Origin: JBGTKH01 sp041744735
GTDB taxonomy: Bacteria > Planctomycetota > Planctomycetia > Pirellulales > Pirellulaceae
Length of the DNA stretch: 27,785 bases
NCBI GenBank assembly: GCA_041744735.1
Contig: JBGTKH010000468.1
Location: 1 to 27,785 of the forward strand
Direction: 5' to 3'
A program made the translations under genes and the position numbers. A model generated the notes under the pieces. That model was not told where the DNA came from and did no database searches. It saw only the letters and a program-made list of their open reading frames with translations. Below are positions 6,611-14,912 of this stretch, piece after piece; positions within the stretch are counted from its first letter, which is position 1, and each line of letters begins with the position of its first letter.

Positions 6611-7852
6611 ATGCTCCGCGCACTGACCAACATTCGAACGCTCGCCCAATGTCCAGCGGACGGGTTGCAGAGCGATATTGGCGAGATTCATGATGCCGCC
6701 ATGGTCTTTGACGGCGATACGATTCGTTGGGTCGGCCGAGAGACCGACATGCCCGGCGAGTTCCGACGACTGGCCGGCGATGCGCCGGTTGACGCTGGCG
6801 GCAGCGTTGTCGTGCCGGGCCTGATTGACTGCCACACGCACTTGGCTTTCGGCGGTTGGCGTGAGGACGAATTTGAACTGCGTTGCCGCGGCACGAGCTA
6901 CCAGGAAACCGCGGCGTCAGGCGGCGGGATCGCCCGCACAGTCCGCGATACTCGCAGCACTAGCGAGGATGAACTGACGCGCAAAGCGGCCGGCTTTCTT
7001 GAGGATATGATCCGCCTCGGTGTGACGACCGTGGAATGCAAAAGTGGTTACGGGCTGAACGTGGAGGACGAATTGAAATTGCTGCGAGTCTATCAACGGC
7101 TCGCTGCTGAATCTCCTGTAAGAATCGCCTCGACCTTGCTCGCCGCTCACGTCGTGCCGCCGGAATACAAGGATGATCGGCAGGCGTACGTAGCTCTGAT
7201 TTGCGAAACGATCATACCGCAGGTCGCCGATTTGCGACTGGCTGATTTCTGCGACGTGTTTGTCGAAAGCGGCGCGTTTACTGTGGATGAAGCGCGCGAA
7301 ATACTCGAATCGGGCAAAGCCCACGGACTTCGCCCAAAGCTGCATGCCGACCAGTTGTCCAGTTGCGGCGGGGCGCAGTTAGCCGCCGAACTAAAGGCCG
7401 TTTCCGCCGACCATTTGGAACACGCGGAGGATGCAGACGTGCGGGCGATGGCGGGCGCCGGAGTCGTCGCGGTGGCACTGCCGATCGCATCGCTCTATCT
7501 CTCGCAGCCGGCTTTGGACGCGCGGCGCTTCATCGAGGCCGGCGTTGACGTTGCCGTGGCAACCGACTTCAATCCCGGCAGTGCGCCGAGCTATGACCTG
7601 CAGTTGGCGATTGTCTTGGCCTGCACCATGAACCACCTGACCCCGGCCGAGGCGCTGAAGGCGGTTACCATCAACGCGGCCAAGGCAATCGCGCGAGCGG
7701 ACTCGGTCGGTTCGCTGCAGCCCGGAAAGAAAGCGGACTTTGTCCTGCTCGATACTCCCAGCGTCAATCACTTTGCGTATCACTTTCGCCGTGACGTGGT
7801 GCGCGAAACGTACATCGGCGGCACGTGCGTTTACCGGAGGCCGGTCAGTTGA
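6611..7852 (+). CDS. hutI: Imidazolonepropionase
   Basis: This metal-dependent amidohydrolase opens imidazolone-propionate to N-formimino-L-glutamate, step three of the hut pathway. The 413-residue protein has the metal-binding DCHTHLAF (His75, His77), HADQL (His245), SADHLEH (His268) and ATDFNPGSAPS (Asp319), all in the usual order and spacing. The start was set at ATG 6611 because GAGGAG (6592-6597) lies upstream and homologous N-termini begin near here; an ATG at 6590 would add seven residues. It overlaps the start of hutG by four bases, so the two are translationally coupled. Confidence 0.96.
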   Translation: MLRALTNIRTLAQCPADGLQSDIGEIHDAAMVFDGDTIRWVGRETDMPGEFRRLAGDAPVDAGGSVVVPGLIDCHTHLAFGGWREDEFELRCRGTSYQETAASGGGIARTVRDTRSTSEDELTRKAAGFLEDMIRLGVTTVECKSGYGLNVEDELKLLRVYQRLAAESPVRIASTLLAAHVVPPEYKDDRQAYVALICETIIPQVADLRLADFCDVFVESGAFTVDEAREILESGKAHGLRPKLHADQLSSCGGAQLAAELKAVSADHLEHAEDADVRAMAGAGVVAVALPIASLYLSQPALDARRFIEAGVDVAVATDFNPGSAPSYDLQLAIVLACTMNHLTPAEALKAVTINAAKAIARADSVGSLQPGKKADFVLLDTPSVNHFAYHFRRDVVRETYIGGTCVYRRPVS

Positions 7853-8796
7853 GTGCCCACCTCGAACCCTACGAACACACGCCGGTTTCTCGGCCGGATG
7901 ATCCGCGGCTGGGAGACTTGGTGCGGTTCTCGCGCGACGGCCAACTCGCCGCAGGGAGTTGCGTTGCAATTCTTGGCTTTCCATCGGACGAAGGCGTGCG
8001 GATCAACGACGGCCGACCCGGTGCCGCGGCGGGCCCCGATCGCATTCGCAAGTTTTTGTACGCGATGACACCCGACGCGCGTGCCGCTGACTCACACTCA
8101 TCTCTTTTGGCCAGCACGACGGATTTGGGAAACGTCCGCTGCTCGGGTCATGTCGCCGAGGATCAGCAGCGACTGGGAGAAGTCCTGGCCCCGCTGATCA
8201 AGCAAGGGGTCATCCCGATTCTGTTGGGCGGCGGCCACGAGACGAGCTTCGGCCATTTCCTGGGCTATGTTCTGGCCGGCCGAAAAGTATCGATCCTGAA
8301 CATCGACGCCCACCCCGACGTCCGTCCACTCGTTGACGGCAGGCCTCATTCCGGGAGCCCCTTTCGTCAGGCGCTTGAGCATTCGTCCGGTGCTTGTCAC
8401 CGATACGACGTGGCTGGCCTGAACCCGCAATCGGTCGCACGTGCGCACGTCGAGTTCGTCGCATCACGTGGTGGCCGGTGTTTTTGGAATGGAGAATTCA
8501 CCATCGGGGACCTGGAAGCCCTGATCGCAGATTCCAGCGTGCCACTGATGACAACCTTTGACCTCGACGCCGTCGACGGGGCACTCGCTCCAGGCGTGAG
8601 CGCGCCGGCCGCACACGGTCTGCCGCCGAGTCTCTGGCTACAATTGGCTCACGTGGCAGGGAGATCGTCGCAGGTGACTTCCATGGACATCGTCGAACTC
8701 AATCCGCTGTACGACGTGGACGACCGGACGGCACGCCTCGCGGCATTGACTGTCTGGCAGTTTTTGCGCGGTATCGTCCATCGCAACCGTCCCTAG
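7849..8796 (+). CDS. hutG: Formimidoylglutamase (arginase-family ureohydrolase)
   Basis: HutG splits formiminoglutamate into glutamate and formamide, the last step of the four-enzyme hut route. The 315-residue protein has the binuclear manganese ligands of the ureohydrolase fold: GGGHETS (His130), NIDAHPDVRP (Asp153, His155, Asp157) and TFDLDAVDG (Asp238, Asp240). DAHPDVRP followed by SGSPFRQ and APGVSAP fits formimidoylglutamase better than arginase or agmatinase. The start is taken as TTG 7849: it overlaps the hutI stop as TTGA and has GGAGG (7836-7840) eight bases upstream. A GTG at 7825 lies upstream of that ribosome site and is less likely. Confidence 0.88.
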   Translation: MSAHLEPYEHTPVSRPDDPRLGDLVRFSRDGQLAAGSCVAILGFPSDEGVRINDGRPGAAAGPDRIRKFLYAMTPDARAADSHSSLLASTTDLGNVRCSGHVAEDQQRLGEVLAPLIKQGVIPILLGGGHETSFGHFLGYVLAGRKVSILNIDAHPDVRPLVDGRPHSGSPFRQALEHSSGACHRYDVAGLNPQSVARAHVEFVASRGGRCFWNGEFTIGDLEALIADSSVPLMTTFDLDAVDGALAPGVSAPAAHGLPPSLWLQLAHVAGRSSQVTSMDIVELNPLYDVDDRTARLAALTVWQFLRGIVHRNRP

Positions 8797-8831
8797 GCCG
8801 GCAACTTGGAACAATTGCGACTCGGAATCAT

Positions 8832-10967
8832 ATGCACAACGACGAACGTACGGTCTCTATCGACGGTGAAAATTTAACGTTTGACGACGTGATCGCCGTG
8901 GCCAGGCATGATGCGCGTGTAACCATCGACGACGCCGTGATGCTCCGCGTGCGACGATGTCGGGCCGTGGTTGAACGACTCCTGGAAGACGAATCGAAAC
9001 CGGTCGTTTACGGTTTAAACACCGGTTTCGGTTCGTTGCGGAACATTCTAATTGAGCCTGACAAGGTCGCGGAGTTGCAACGAAACCTAATCCGTAGCCA
9101 CAGTTGCGGCGTGGGACCGGCAACGCCGGTCGAAGTGGTGCGGGCCATGTTGTTGCTGCGGGCCAACACGCTGGTCAAGGGACATTCCGGTGTGCGGCCG
9201 GTCGTGGTGCAAACGCTGGTGGACATGCTCAATCGACGCGTTCACCCGGTGGTCCCAAGCAAGGGCTCGGTCGGTGCCAGCGGTGATCTGGCGCCTCTAT
9301 CTCATCTGGCGCTGCCCATGATCGGCGAGGGACAGGTGTTGTTGAACGACACATTGCATGCCGCATTGCATGCCGCGGGTTTCGAAGCGGACGACGACGG
9401 ATACGTTTCGGGAGACGTAGCGATGAAGGCCGCAGGAATCGAGCCCATTGAACTGCAAGCCAAAGAAGGGCTCGCCCTGAACAACGGCACGCAGTTTATG
9501 ACGGCTTGGGGCGTTTTGGCGCTGGCCGACGCCGAATATCTGGCCTCGATCGCCTGCCAAGCATGTGCTTTGAGCATCGAAGCGATCCGCGGCGTTCCCC
9601 ACGCCTTCAATGCAGCCATTCATCGTGTACGGCCCCATCCCGGCCAAATCGATGCTGCCAAAGCGATCCGCCAGCAACTCGAAGGCAGCGACATTCTGCG
9701 GGTGCCGATTAATACAGCCAGACTGCACAATGCCCGCGCCTTCTTGTCTGAGGTGATGTCCAAATTGGAACAACTGGAACGCGAACTCCGTCGTTTGCAA
9801 CAGGATCGCGACATGGTTCGTGATCCCCTGCGAGATGTGGATAGTCAAGCAGAAAACGGTCACGGCTACAGTTCGTCCGCATCCAACGCGACGGAAGTTC
9901 GCAACTTGATCGGCCGGATCGACAAATTGAGCAAGTCTATCGAAGCAACGAGTCAGTCCTCCTCAAATGAAATCATTGGCCGACTGAACAAAAGGCCGAG
10001 CGGCGAGGCGAATGTTGCTACGGAGGAACTCCGGCAGTTTGCAGAATCCGAATTCCATCCTCTGGTTGTGGAACTGCAAGACACCTACGCAGAATTTTGC
10101 GATGTCCGATCCAAAATCAAAGCCGGCCCATTTGATGACGTGACTGCCCGATCCCAATTGATTGATTATTCCGCCAAGCTCATCGACCACGCCATGCACG
10201 AATTGGATCAGGCCGTGCCGGAATTTCTCCCAGTTCAAGACGATTATTCGTTTCGTTGTGCCCCGCAGGTAATCGGTGCGGCCCTGGACACATTTTCACA
10301 CGTGCGGAAGATTCTCGAAATTGAAATGAATTCGGCCACCGACAACCCGTTGATTTTTCCACCCGATCCGAAGCCAGGGGACGAGGCCCCGGATGTCTAT
10401 CGGCTTAATCTCAAACTGGACGAGTGCAAGCGCGCGATCATCTCCGGCGGCAATTTTCACGGCGAACCAATCGCAATTGCCCTCGATCAAGCCTGTATCG
10501 CGTTGGCGGAAATCGGCAATATCGCGGAACGTCGCATCTTTCAGCTTACATCCGCTCATCTTAACAACGGCTTGCCCGCGTTTTTGACGCGCCGTGTGGG
10601 CTTGCACTCGGGGCTAATGGTCGCCCAGTATACGGCCGCGGCACTGGTCTCGGAGAACAAGACTCTTTCGCACCCAGCCTCGGTGGACTCGATCCCAACG
10701 TGCGCCGACGCCGAGGATCATGTCAGCATGGGTGCCTTCGCGGCACGCAAGTTTACGGAAGTCCTGAACAACGTCATCCATGTCGTGGCCATTGAGTTAC
10801 TGTGTGCCGCCCAGGGTATCGAGTTTCGCGAGCCGGCCCGGCCCGCGCCCGCAAGTCAGAACCTGCTGCGAACAGTGCGCCGGTTCTGCTCGAAAGTCGA
10901 TCAAGATCGCCCCTTGGGCGGCGATATTGAATCTCTGGCAGCCGCTATTCGCAGCCGCGAATTCTAG
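8832..10967 (+). CDS. hutH: Histidine ammonia-lyase with a large internal insertion
   Basis: HutH removes ammonia from histidine to give urocanate. The self-forming MIO cofactor triad Ala-Ser-Gly is at 149-151 (GSVGASGDLAPLSH), with YGLNTGFG (60-67), NNGTQ (217-221), VQDDYSFRCAPQV (468-480), ISGGNFHGEP and SENKTLSHPASVDS further on. The usual length is about 510 residues; this one has 711. The excess lies between about 300 and 467, where a highly charged, helical, coiled-coil-like segment (KLEQLERELRRLQQDRDMVR and following) with a Ser-rich stretch replaces a loop of about 20 residues. The frame is open throughout and the catalytic residues are intact, so the insertion may be a real domain rather than decay. 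It converges on egtD with six bases between stops. Confidence 0.95.
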   Translation: MHNDERTVSIDGENLTFDDVIAVARHDARVTIDDAVMLRVRRCRAVVERLLEDESKPVVYGLNTGFGSLRNILIEPDKVAELQRNLIRSHSCGVGPATPVEVVRAMLLLRANTLVKGHSGVRPVVVQTLVDMLNRRVHPVVPSKGSVGASGDLAPLSHLALPMIGEGQVLLNDTLHAALHAAGFEADDDGYVSGDVAMKAAGIEPIELQAKEGLALNNGTQFMTAWGVLALADAEYLASIACQACALSIEAIRGVPHAFNAAIHRVRPHPGQIDAAKAIRQQLEGSDILRVPINTARLHNARAFLSEVMSKLEQLERELRRLQQDRDMVRDPLRDVDSQAENGHGYSSSASNATEVRNLIGRIDKLSKSIEATSQSSSNEIIGRLNKRPSGEANVATEELRQFAESEFHPLVVELQDTYAEFCDVRSKIKAGPFDDVTARSQLIDYSAKLIDHAMHELDQAVPEFLPVQDDYSFRCAPQVIGAALDTFSHVRKILEIEMNSATDNPLIFPPDPKPGDEAPDVYRLNLKLDECKRAIISGGNFHGEPIAIALDQACIALAEIGNIAERRIFQLTSAHLNNGLPAFLTRRVGLHSGLMVAQYTAAALVSENKTLSHPASVDSIPTCADAEDHVSMGAFAARKFTEVLNNVIHVVAIELLCAAQGIEFREPARPAPASQNLLRTVRRFCSKVDQDRPLGGDIESLAAAIRSREF

Positions 10968-10973
10968 AAAATG

Positions 10974-12026
10974 CTATCGCGCGAGTCGTGGTTGTGACTG
11001 GCCTGGATGAACTTCATCCGGGCGGGACCTTTCAACAGTTCGAGCAAGGCTGAGCGCGAAACGTCCACCGTCGTCCAGCCATTGCCGGTCCAGTTTGAAT
11101 CCGGCGTCTTGTAACATTTCGCCGATTTGAACCGACGTATATTTGTACGAATTCTCGGTGTGAATGTGCTCGTCACGGTGGAAAGTTACGTCTAGGCCAA
11201 GCTCTGCGATCGAGACCGTCTGGTCGCACACGCTGACGATGTGCATTTCAATGCGGCCTTCCGGTTCGTTGTATTTCGCGACATGCTTGAACCGGCTGAG
11301 ATCGAAGTTGGCAGCAAACTCGCTGTTGATCCTGACAAGCAAATTCAAGTTGAACGCGGCGGTGACACCGAGCGGATCGTCGTAAGCGGGCTCCAAGATG
11401 CTGCGGTTGCGGCAGAGATCATAACCCACCAGCAGCCGATCATCGCCGCTCATCGAGGCTCGTAGCTTGCGCAGAAAGTCGACTGCCGCATGAGGACCAA
11501 GATTTCCGATGCTGGAGCCCAGCCAGGCGATTAACACCGGAGGCAATGCAGCTTGGCCGAGCGCGCCGAGTCCTTCCTCGTATTCCGCACAGAGCGCGAC
11601 GATTTCCAGTTCGGCGTAACGGGCCGCCAATTGTTCAGCGTTTTCCTGAAGCGTCTGGCGGGAAAGATCGAGGGGCACGTAGCGCAGATGACTGCATCGT
11701 TCGAGCAGCGCGTGAATTAGCAGCCTGGTCTTGTCCGAGTTGCCGCTTCCCAATTCGACGAGCGTGCGCGTGGGGGGGAGACAAGCCGCGATTTCGACCG
11801 CGTGTGTCGCCAACATCTGGCGTTCGGCACGAGTTACATAATATTCGGGCAATTCGCAGATCGCCTGAAACAGCTTCGAGCCCAAGGCGTCGTAAAAGAA
11901 GCAGCAGGGGAGCGATTTAGCGACGCTTGTCAGGCCGTTGCGAACGGCTACCGCAAAGGCAGCCTGCTGATCCGGGACGCTCTTTGACAGTAACTTGAAT
12001 CGGGGCTGTCGGTCGCGTTCACCCAT
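10974..12026 (-). CDS. egtD: L-histidine N-alpha-methyltransferase (ergothioneine biosynthesis)
   Basis: EgtD transfers three methyl groups from SAM to the amino group of histidine to give hercynine, the first step of ergothioneine synthesis. The 350-residue protein shows the SAM-binding ELGSGNSDKT (91-100), LPEYYVTRAE (59-68), WLGSSIGN (168-175), AYDDPLGVTAAFN (214-226) and HTENSYKY (289-296). By alignment to mycobacterial EgtD, Tyr63, Asn175, Tyr215, Glu291 and Ser293 sit at the histidine-binding positions. ATG 12026 was chosen because upstream in-frame codons run into the tRNA-His gene 18 nt away. No egtB partner is seen in the window, so the rest of the pathway must lie elsewhere or the product is hercynine. 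Confidence 0.93.
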   Translation of the reverse strand: MGERDRQPRFKLLSKSVPDQQAAFAVAVRNGLTSVAKSLPCCFFYDALGSKLFQAICELPEYYVTRAERQMLATHAVEIAACLPPTRTLVELGSGNSDKTRLLIHALLERCSHLRYVPLDLSRQTLQENAEQLAARYAELEIVALCAEYEEGLGALGQAALPPVLIAWLGSSIGNLGPHAAVDFLRKLRASMSGDDRLLVGYDLCRNRSILEPAYDDPLGVTAAFNLNLLVRINSEFAANFDLSRFKHVAKYNEPEGRIEMHIVSVCDQTVSIAELGLDVTFHRDEHIHTENSYKYTSVQIGEMLQDAGFKLDRQWLDDGGRFALSLARTVERSRPDEVHPGQSQPRLAR

Positions 12027-12044
12027 GTGTAGCCAAAGAAAAAG

Positions 12045-12119
12045 GGTGGCATACGGGACTCGAACCCGCAACTTCCAGATCCACAATCTGGCGCTCTAAC
12101 CAATTGAGCTAATGCCACC
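12045..12119 (-). tRNA. tRNA-His (anticodon GTG)
   Basis: On the - strand the cloverleaf is complete: acceptor GGTGGCAT pairing with ATGCCACC, D arm GCTC/GAGC, anticodon arm CCAGA-TTGTGGA-TCTGG and T arm GCGGG-TTCGAGT-CCCGT. The anticodon is GTG. The extra 5' G (G-1, base 12119) opposite C73 (12045) is encoded, which is the identity element of tRNA-His. CCA is not encoded; CTTTTTC follows. It sits 36 bp after hisS and 18 bp before egtD, all on one strand. Confidence 0.97.
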
Positions 12120-12155
12120 ATGAACTCGAAACTGGTGATGCACGACGGACTGTAC

Positions 12156-13493
12156 TCACTGGCCTTTTATAGTTAATTTGCTCCGCGTGTAGCTGACCAA
12201 ACTGTCGAGCGGGATCGTCTCTTGTTTCCTTTGGGCAAGGTCCTTGACCGTGACGCTTTTCGTGTTGAATTCCGATTCGCCGGCAATGACGACGAAGGCG
12301 ATCCCATTCGACGAGGCATAGCCGATCTGTCCGCGCAGCGAGTCCGGTTCCAAATAAACCTCGGTCGAGATTCCTTCGTCGCGCAACGTCTTGGCGAGAC
12401 CAAGATACTGCGGTAGGTACTTGCTTCTGTCTTGTGTCGTTACGAGCACCTGAGTTGGCACAGCGCGGCCAACGTCGGCCAACTTGGATTGAACGAGCAA
12501 ATCGATGAGCCGCGAAAGGCCAACCGAGATTCCCACGCCGGGAAATTTTTGGCTGGAGAAGTACGACGCGAGGTCGTCATACCGGCCGCCGGAACAAATG
12601 CTCCCCCAGTCCTCATGGCCTTGCACGAACGTTTCGTAAACCGTTCCTGTGTAGTAATCCAGGCCGCGCGCAATGCGAAAGTCCGGGCGGATTCGTGCTT
12701 CGGGCATCCCCAGCGTTAAGGCGTTGTCAATCACCGATTGTAGTTCGTCAAGGCCATCTGTCGGCGCCTCGACCGAAGCAAAAACTTTCCTCGCTGCGTC
12801 GATTGTTTCGCAATGGATTAAGTCCATAATCGCCGGCGTTAATTCCGGCGCGACTTCCTCCTGTTCGAATGTTTCGCGTGTTGTCTCGGCACCCGCATCG
12901 TGGCTCTTGTCAATGGCCCGCAGCACTCGAAACAGTTGGTCGTCTCCGACTTGCTTTGTGCTCAGCAGATCGCCCAAGACTTTCCGATTCGAAACCCGGA
13001 CCTGAAACTCCGGTAGTCCCAGCGCACTGAACGCGGAGTTAATCACGCAGGGGATTTCCGCGTCGTGAATCAAGTCGAGAGAATTTCGTCCGATGACGTC
13101 GATGTCACACTGATAGAACTCGCGGAACCGGCCTCGCTGGGCCCTTTCACCTCGCCAAACCTTTTGGATTTGATAGCGCCGAAACGGAAACACCAACTCT
13201 TCGGCGTGTTGGACGACAAATCTCGCCAACGGCACGGTCAAGTCGAAGTGCAGCCCCAAGCCGGTATCCGAATCTCCCTCCGCGGGACGTCCGACCGAGT
13301 AGATCTGGCGGTGCATCCCACCCTTGGCCGTGAGAATCTCGATGCGTTCAACCGCCGGCGTTTCGATGGGGGTAAACCCATATAGTTGGTACTGTTCCCG
13401 GATGATGGCAATGAACCGCTCTTCAACGAGCCGCACATTGGGCAACCACTCCGGAAAGCCGGAAATCGGGATAACCTTGACCAAATCTGCCAT
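12156..13493 (-). CDS. hisS: Histidyl-tRNA synthetase
   Basis: HisRS charges tRNA-His with histidine. The 445-residue protein has intact class II motifs: motif 2 at 111-128 (KVWRGERAQRGRFREFYQ, with Arg114-Gly-Glu116), the histidine-binding RGLDYYTGTVYE (276-287, Arg276) and SGGRYDDL, followed by a C-terminal anticodon-binding domain (about 340-440). It is therefore the likely housekeeping enzyme, in contrast to the paralogue at 1082-2626. The start at ATG 13493 has AGGA about 11 nt upstream and follows a good promoter; an upstream in-frame start at 13562 would cover that promoter. Downstream on the same strand lie its own substrate tRNA-His and egtD. Confidence 0.95.
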   Translation of the reverse strand: MADLVKVIPISGFPEWLPNVRLVEERFIAIIREQYQLYGFTPIETPAVERIEILTAKGGMHRQIYSVGRPAEGDSDTGLGLHFDLTVPLARFVVQHAEELVFPFRRYQIQKVWRGERAQRGRFREFYQCDIDVIGRNSLDLIHDAEIPCVINSAFSALGLPEFQVRVSNRKVLGDLLSTKQVGDDQLFRVLRAIDKSHDAGAETTRETFEQEEVAPELTPAIMDLIHCETIDAARKVFASVEAPTDGLDELQSVIDNALTLGMPEARIRPDFRIARGLDYYTGTVYETFVQGHEDWGSICSGGRYDDLASYFSSQKFPGVGISVGLSRLIDLLVQSKLADVGRAVPTQVLVTTQDRSKYLPQYLGLAKTLRDEGISTEVYLEPDSLRGQIGYASSNGIAFVVIAGESEFNTKSVTVKDLAQRKQETIPLDSLVSYTRSKLTIKGQ

Positions 13494-13533
13494 TTGTGAG
13501 CAATTCCTTCCAGTGCAAAACAGGGTAGCAGGT

Positions 13534-13562
13534 ACGATACGTCTCGAGTTTGATGGCGTCAA
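13534..13562 (-). promoter_or_regulatory. Candidate promoter of hisS
   Basis: Reading the - strand, TTGACG (13562-13557), a 17-bp spacer and TATCGT (13539-13534) form a sigma70-like promoter. Transcription would start near 13527, leaving a leader of about 33 nt before ATG 13493. The 126-bp gap to the upstream gene holds nothing else visible. Confidence 0.5.
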
Positions 13563-13619
13563 CTAGACTGGCTAACATTGGCTGCGCACGTCGGTACGTT
13601 TGAGCCCTTTTCAATATGT

Positions 13620-14501
13620 TCATTTGGCCGCAACGCCCGCGTAAGGATAAGTCGAGACTGTCTCCCATGCGAGCTTCTGCAAGATCACGTTTTGAGTTTC
13701 ATTGACACCACTAGGGATGACGTCCAAACCTTCGGGGTTCGCGCGATAGATCGCAGCAAAGTTGCAGTAGGCAGCCAGCGCTTGCACGTGCGGGCCGGGG
13801 TGACCGATGGCGTCGGTGAAGAGTTCCGACTGAGCCTCCACGCCGGGATATTTTCCCTCGACAACCAGCGCCCGCAGCTTCACAACTGCGTCGCCGGCCG
13901 GGACGATGAAGACGGCGTCGCGGCCATGTTTCTCGTTCAGTTCATCGACTTGAGCTTCCAGCTTCGTGCGCCACTCGTCAATCGCGGCCTGCAGATCCTC
14001 GATCTTCATCCCATCGCGCTGTGAGTTTTCACGGATGCGCTTTTCCGGCGACGGCACGTCGAAAGGAAACCACGAAGCCTGTACCAGCAGCCGCAGGTTC
14101 GGATTGTGCTTCAGGCCCAGTTCCGTAAAGTTCGCAATCCCTTCATCGGGAACCGCCAGATGAGCGGCCATCGTAAAAACATCCACTTCGCCGCCCGCCA
14201 GCGCCGCTTTGGCTTTGTTTCTCTCGTCCGCTAAATCCCAATGCTGAATCACGCGCGACCCGCCGATTCCCTGCGTCCCCACCAGCCGATGCCCCTCGAT
14301 GCCCGCCGCCTTCACAAGCTGCTCGACACGCTGCGGCACGAACATGTGAAAACTGTGGCCAGTATAAAAGACTCGCAAGCCGGCCGGCGGCGCCTTGACA
14401 TCATCCGCAGTCGCCAGACTCCGGCTAGCGGAAATAAACAACAGCCCCCAGCAAATCAACATCGCGGGTCGCGAAAGTCGAGCACGATCGATGAACGTCA
14501 T
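13620..14501 (-). CDS. Secreted SGNH/GDSL-hydrolase-like protein
   Basis: The 293-residue protein starts with a signal peptide (a charged start, then PAMLICWGLLFISASRSLA, cut near residue 31). The mature part opens with GLRVFYTGHSFH, where GHS (48-50) is at the place of the GDS/GNS nucleophile block of SGNH hydrolases. GIGGSRVIQHW may be block II, and the C-terminal DAIGHPGPHVQALAAYCNFA resembles the Asp-x-x-His block V seen in planctomycete members that end with a ...SPEGL-type tail (here NPEGLDV). These proteins are extracytoplasmic and often act on acylated carbohydrates, but the substrate is unknown. The start has GGAG ten bases upstream; upstream in-frame codons add no signal sequence. 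Confidence 0.65.
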   Translation of the reverse strand: MTFIDRARLSRPAMLICWGLLFISASRSLATADDVKAPPAGLRVFYTGHSFHMFVPQRVEQLVKAAGIEGHRLVGTQGIGGSRVIQHWDLADERNKAKAALAGGEVDVFTMAAHLAVPDEGIANFTELGLKHNPNLRLLVQASWFPFDVPSPEKRIRENSQRDGMKIEDLQAAIDEWRTKLEAQVDELNEKHGRDAVFIVPAGDAVVKLRALVVEGKYPGVEAQSELFTDAIGHPGPHVQALAAYCNFAAIYRANPEGLDVIPSGVNETQNVILQKLAWETVSTYPYAGVAAK

Positions 14502-14690
14502 GGTTTGAATCTCCGATGGAAGGCGATGGAAGGCAACGTCCCATTGTAACGGAATATCGGTGATCCAAAAAGCAATCCAGCCACTGCAACTTACAAAGAC
14601 CAAGGGCTTCCCGCTGGCACCTCAAACCTGATCAGCAACACGACGTTTTCCGCGATACAAAAAATCGGAGTTGTAGTCGGGTCAGAAGTT

Positions 14691-14793
14691 GTGGTCGGGT
14701 CTCCCGACCCGACCACGAATTAGACCGCAGGTCTCATCGCGCTTCGAGGAGACCTGCGGTCAAGCCGGTGGGGCGGTCGGGAGACCGCCCCAC
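14691..14793. repeat. Cluster of three perfect inverted repeats
   Basis: Three hairpins lie in a row: GTGGTCGGGT/ACCCGACCAC (14691-14700 and 14707-14716), GACCGCAGGTCTC/GAGACCTGCGGTC (14723-14735 and 14749-14761) and GTGGGGCGGTC/GACCGCCCCAC (14768-14778 and 14783-14793). They share a GGTCGGGAGACC-like theme with copies near 27711 and with the hairpin inside the gene at 16749. They lie between divergent genes, so they are not simple terminators. The rest of 14502-14912 shows no gene. Confidence 0.8.
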
Positions 14794-14847
14794 AACATGA
14801 CAGCCCCACAACATGACAGCCCCACAACATGACAGCCCCGCAACATG
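14788..14847. repeat. 16-bp tandem repeat, about 3.7 copies
   Basis: The unit CCCCACAACATGACAG is repeated exactly at 14788, 14804 and 14820; a fourth, partial and degenerate copy follows at 14836 with G for A at position five. It begins inside the right arm of the last hairpin, so it may have grown by slippage from a repeat end. Confidence 0.85.
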
Positions 14848-14912
14848 CGATCTCCAGCGATGCGGACGGCAGCAATATTGGCTTGTTGTCGTCCCCGCAG
14901 TAAAATGGACCG

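Noticed and set aside
10968..10973. Terminator between the convergent hutH and egtD genes
   Set aside because: Only six bases separate the stops and no stem with a T run is seen on either strand.
13494..13562. N-terminal extension of hisS (start at 13562)
   Set aside because: It would cover the promoter-like TTGACG-17-TATCGT and adds residues absent from typical HisRS; ATG 13493 has a ribosome site.
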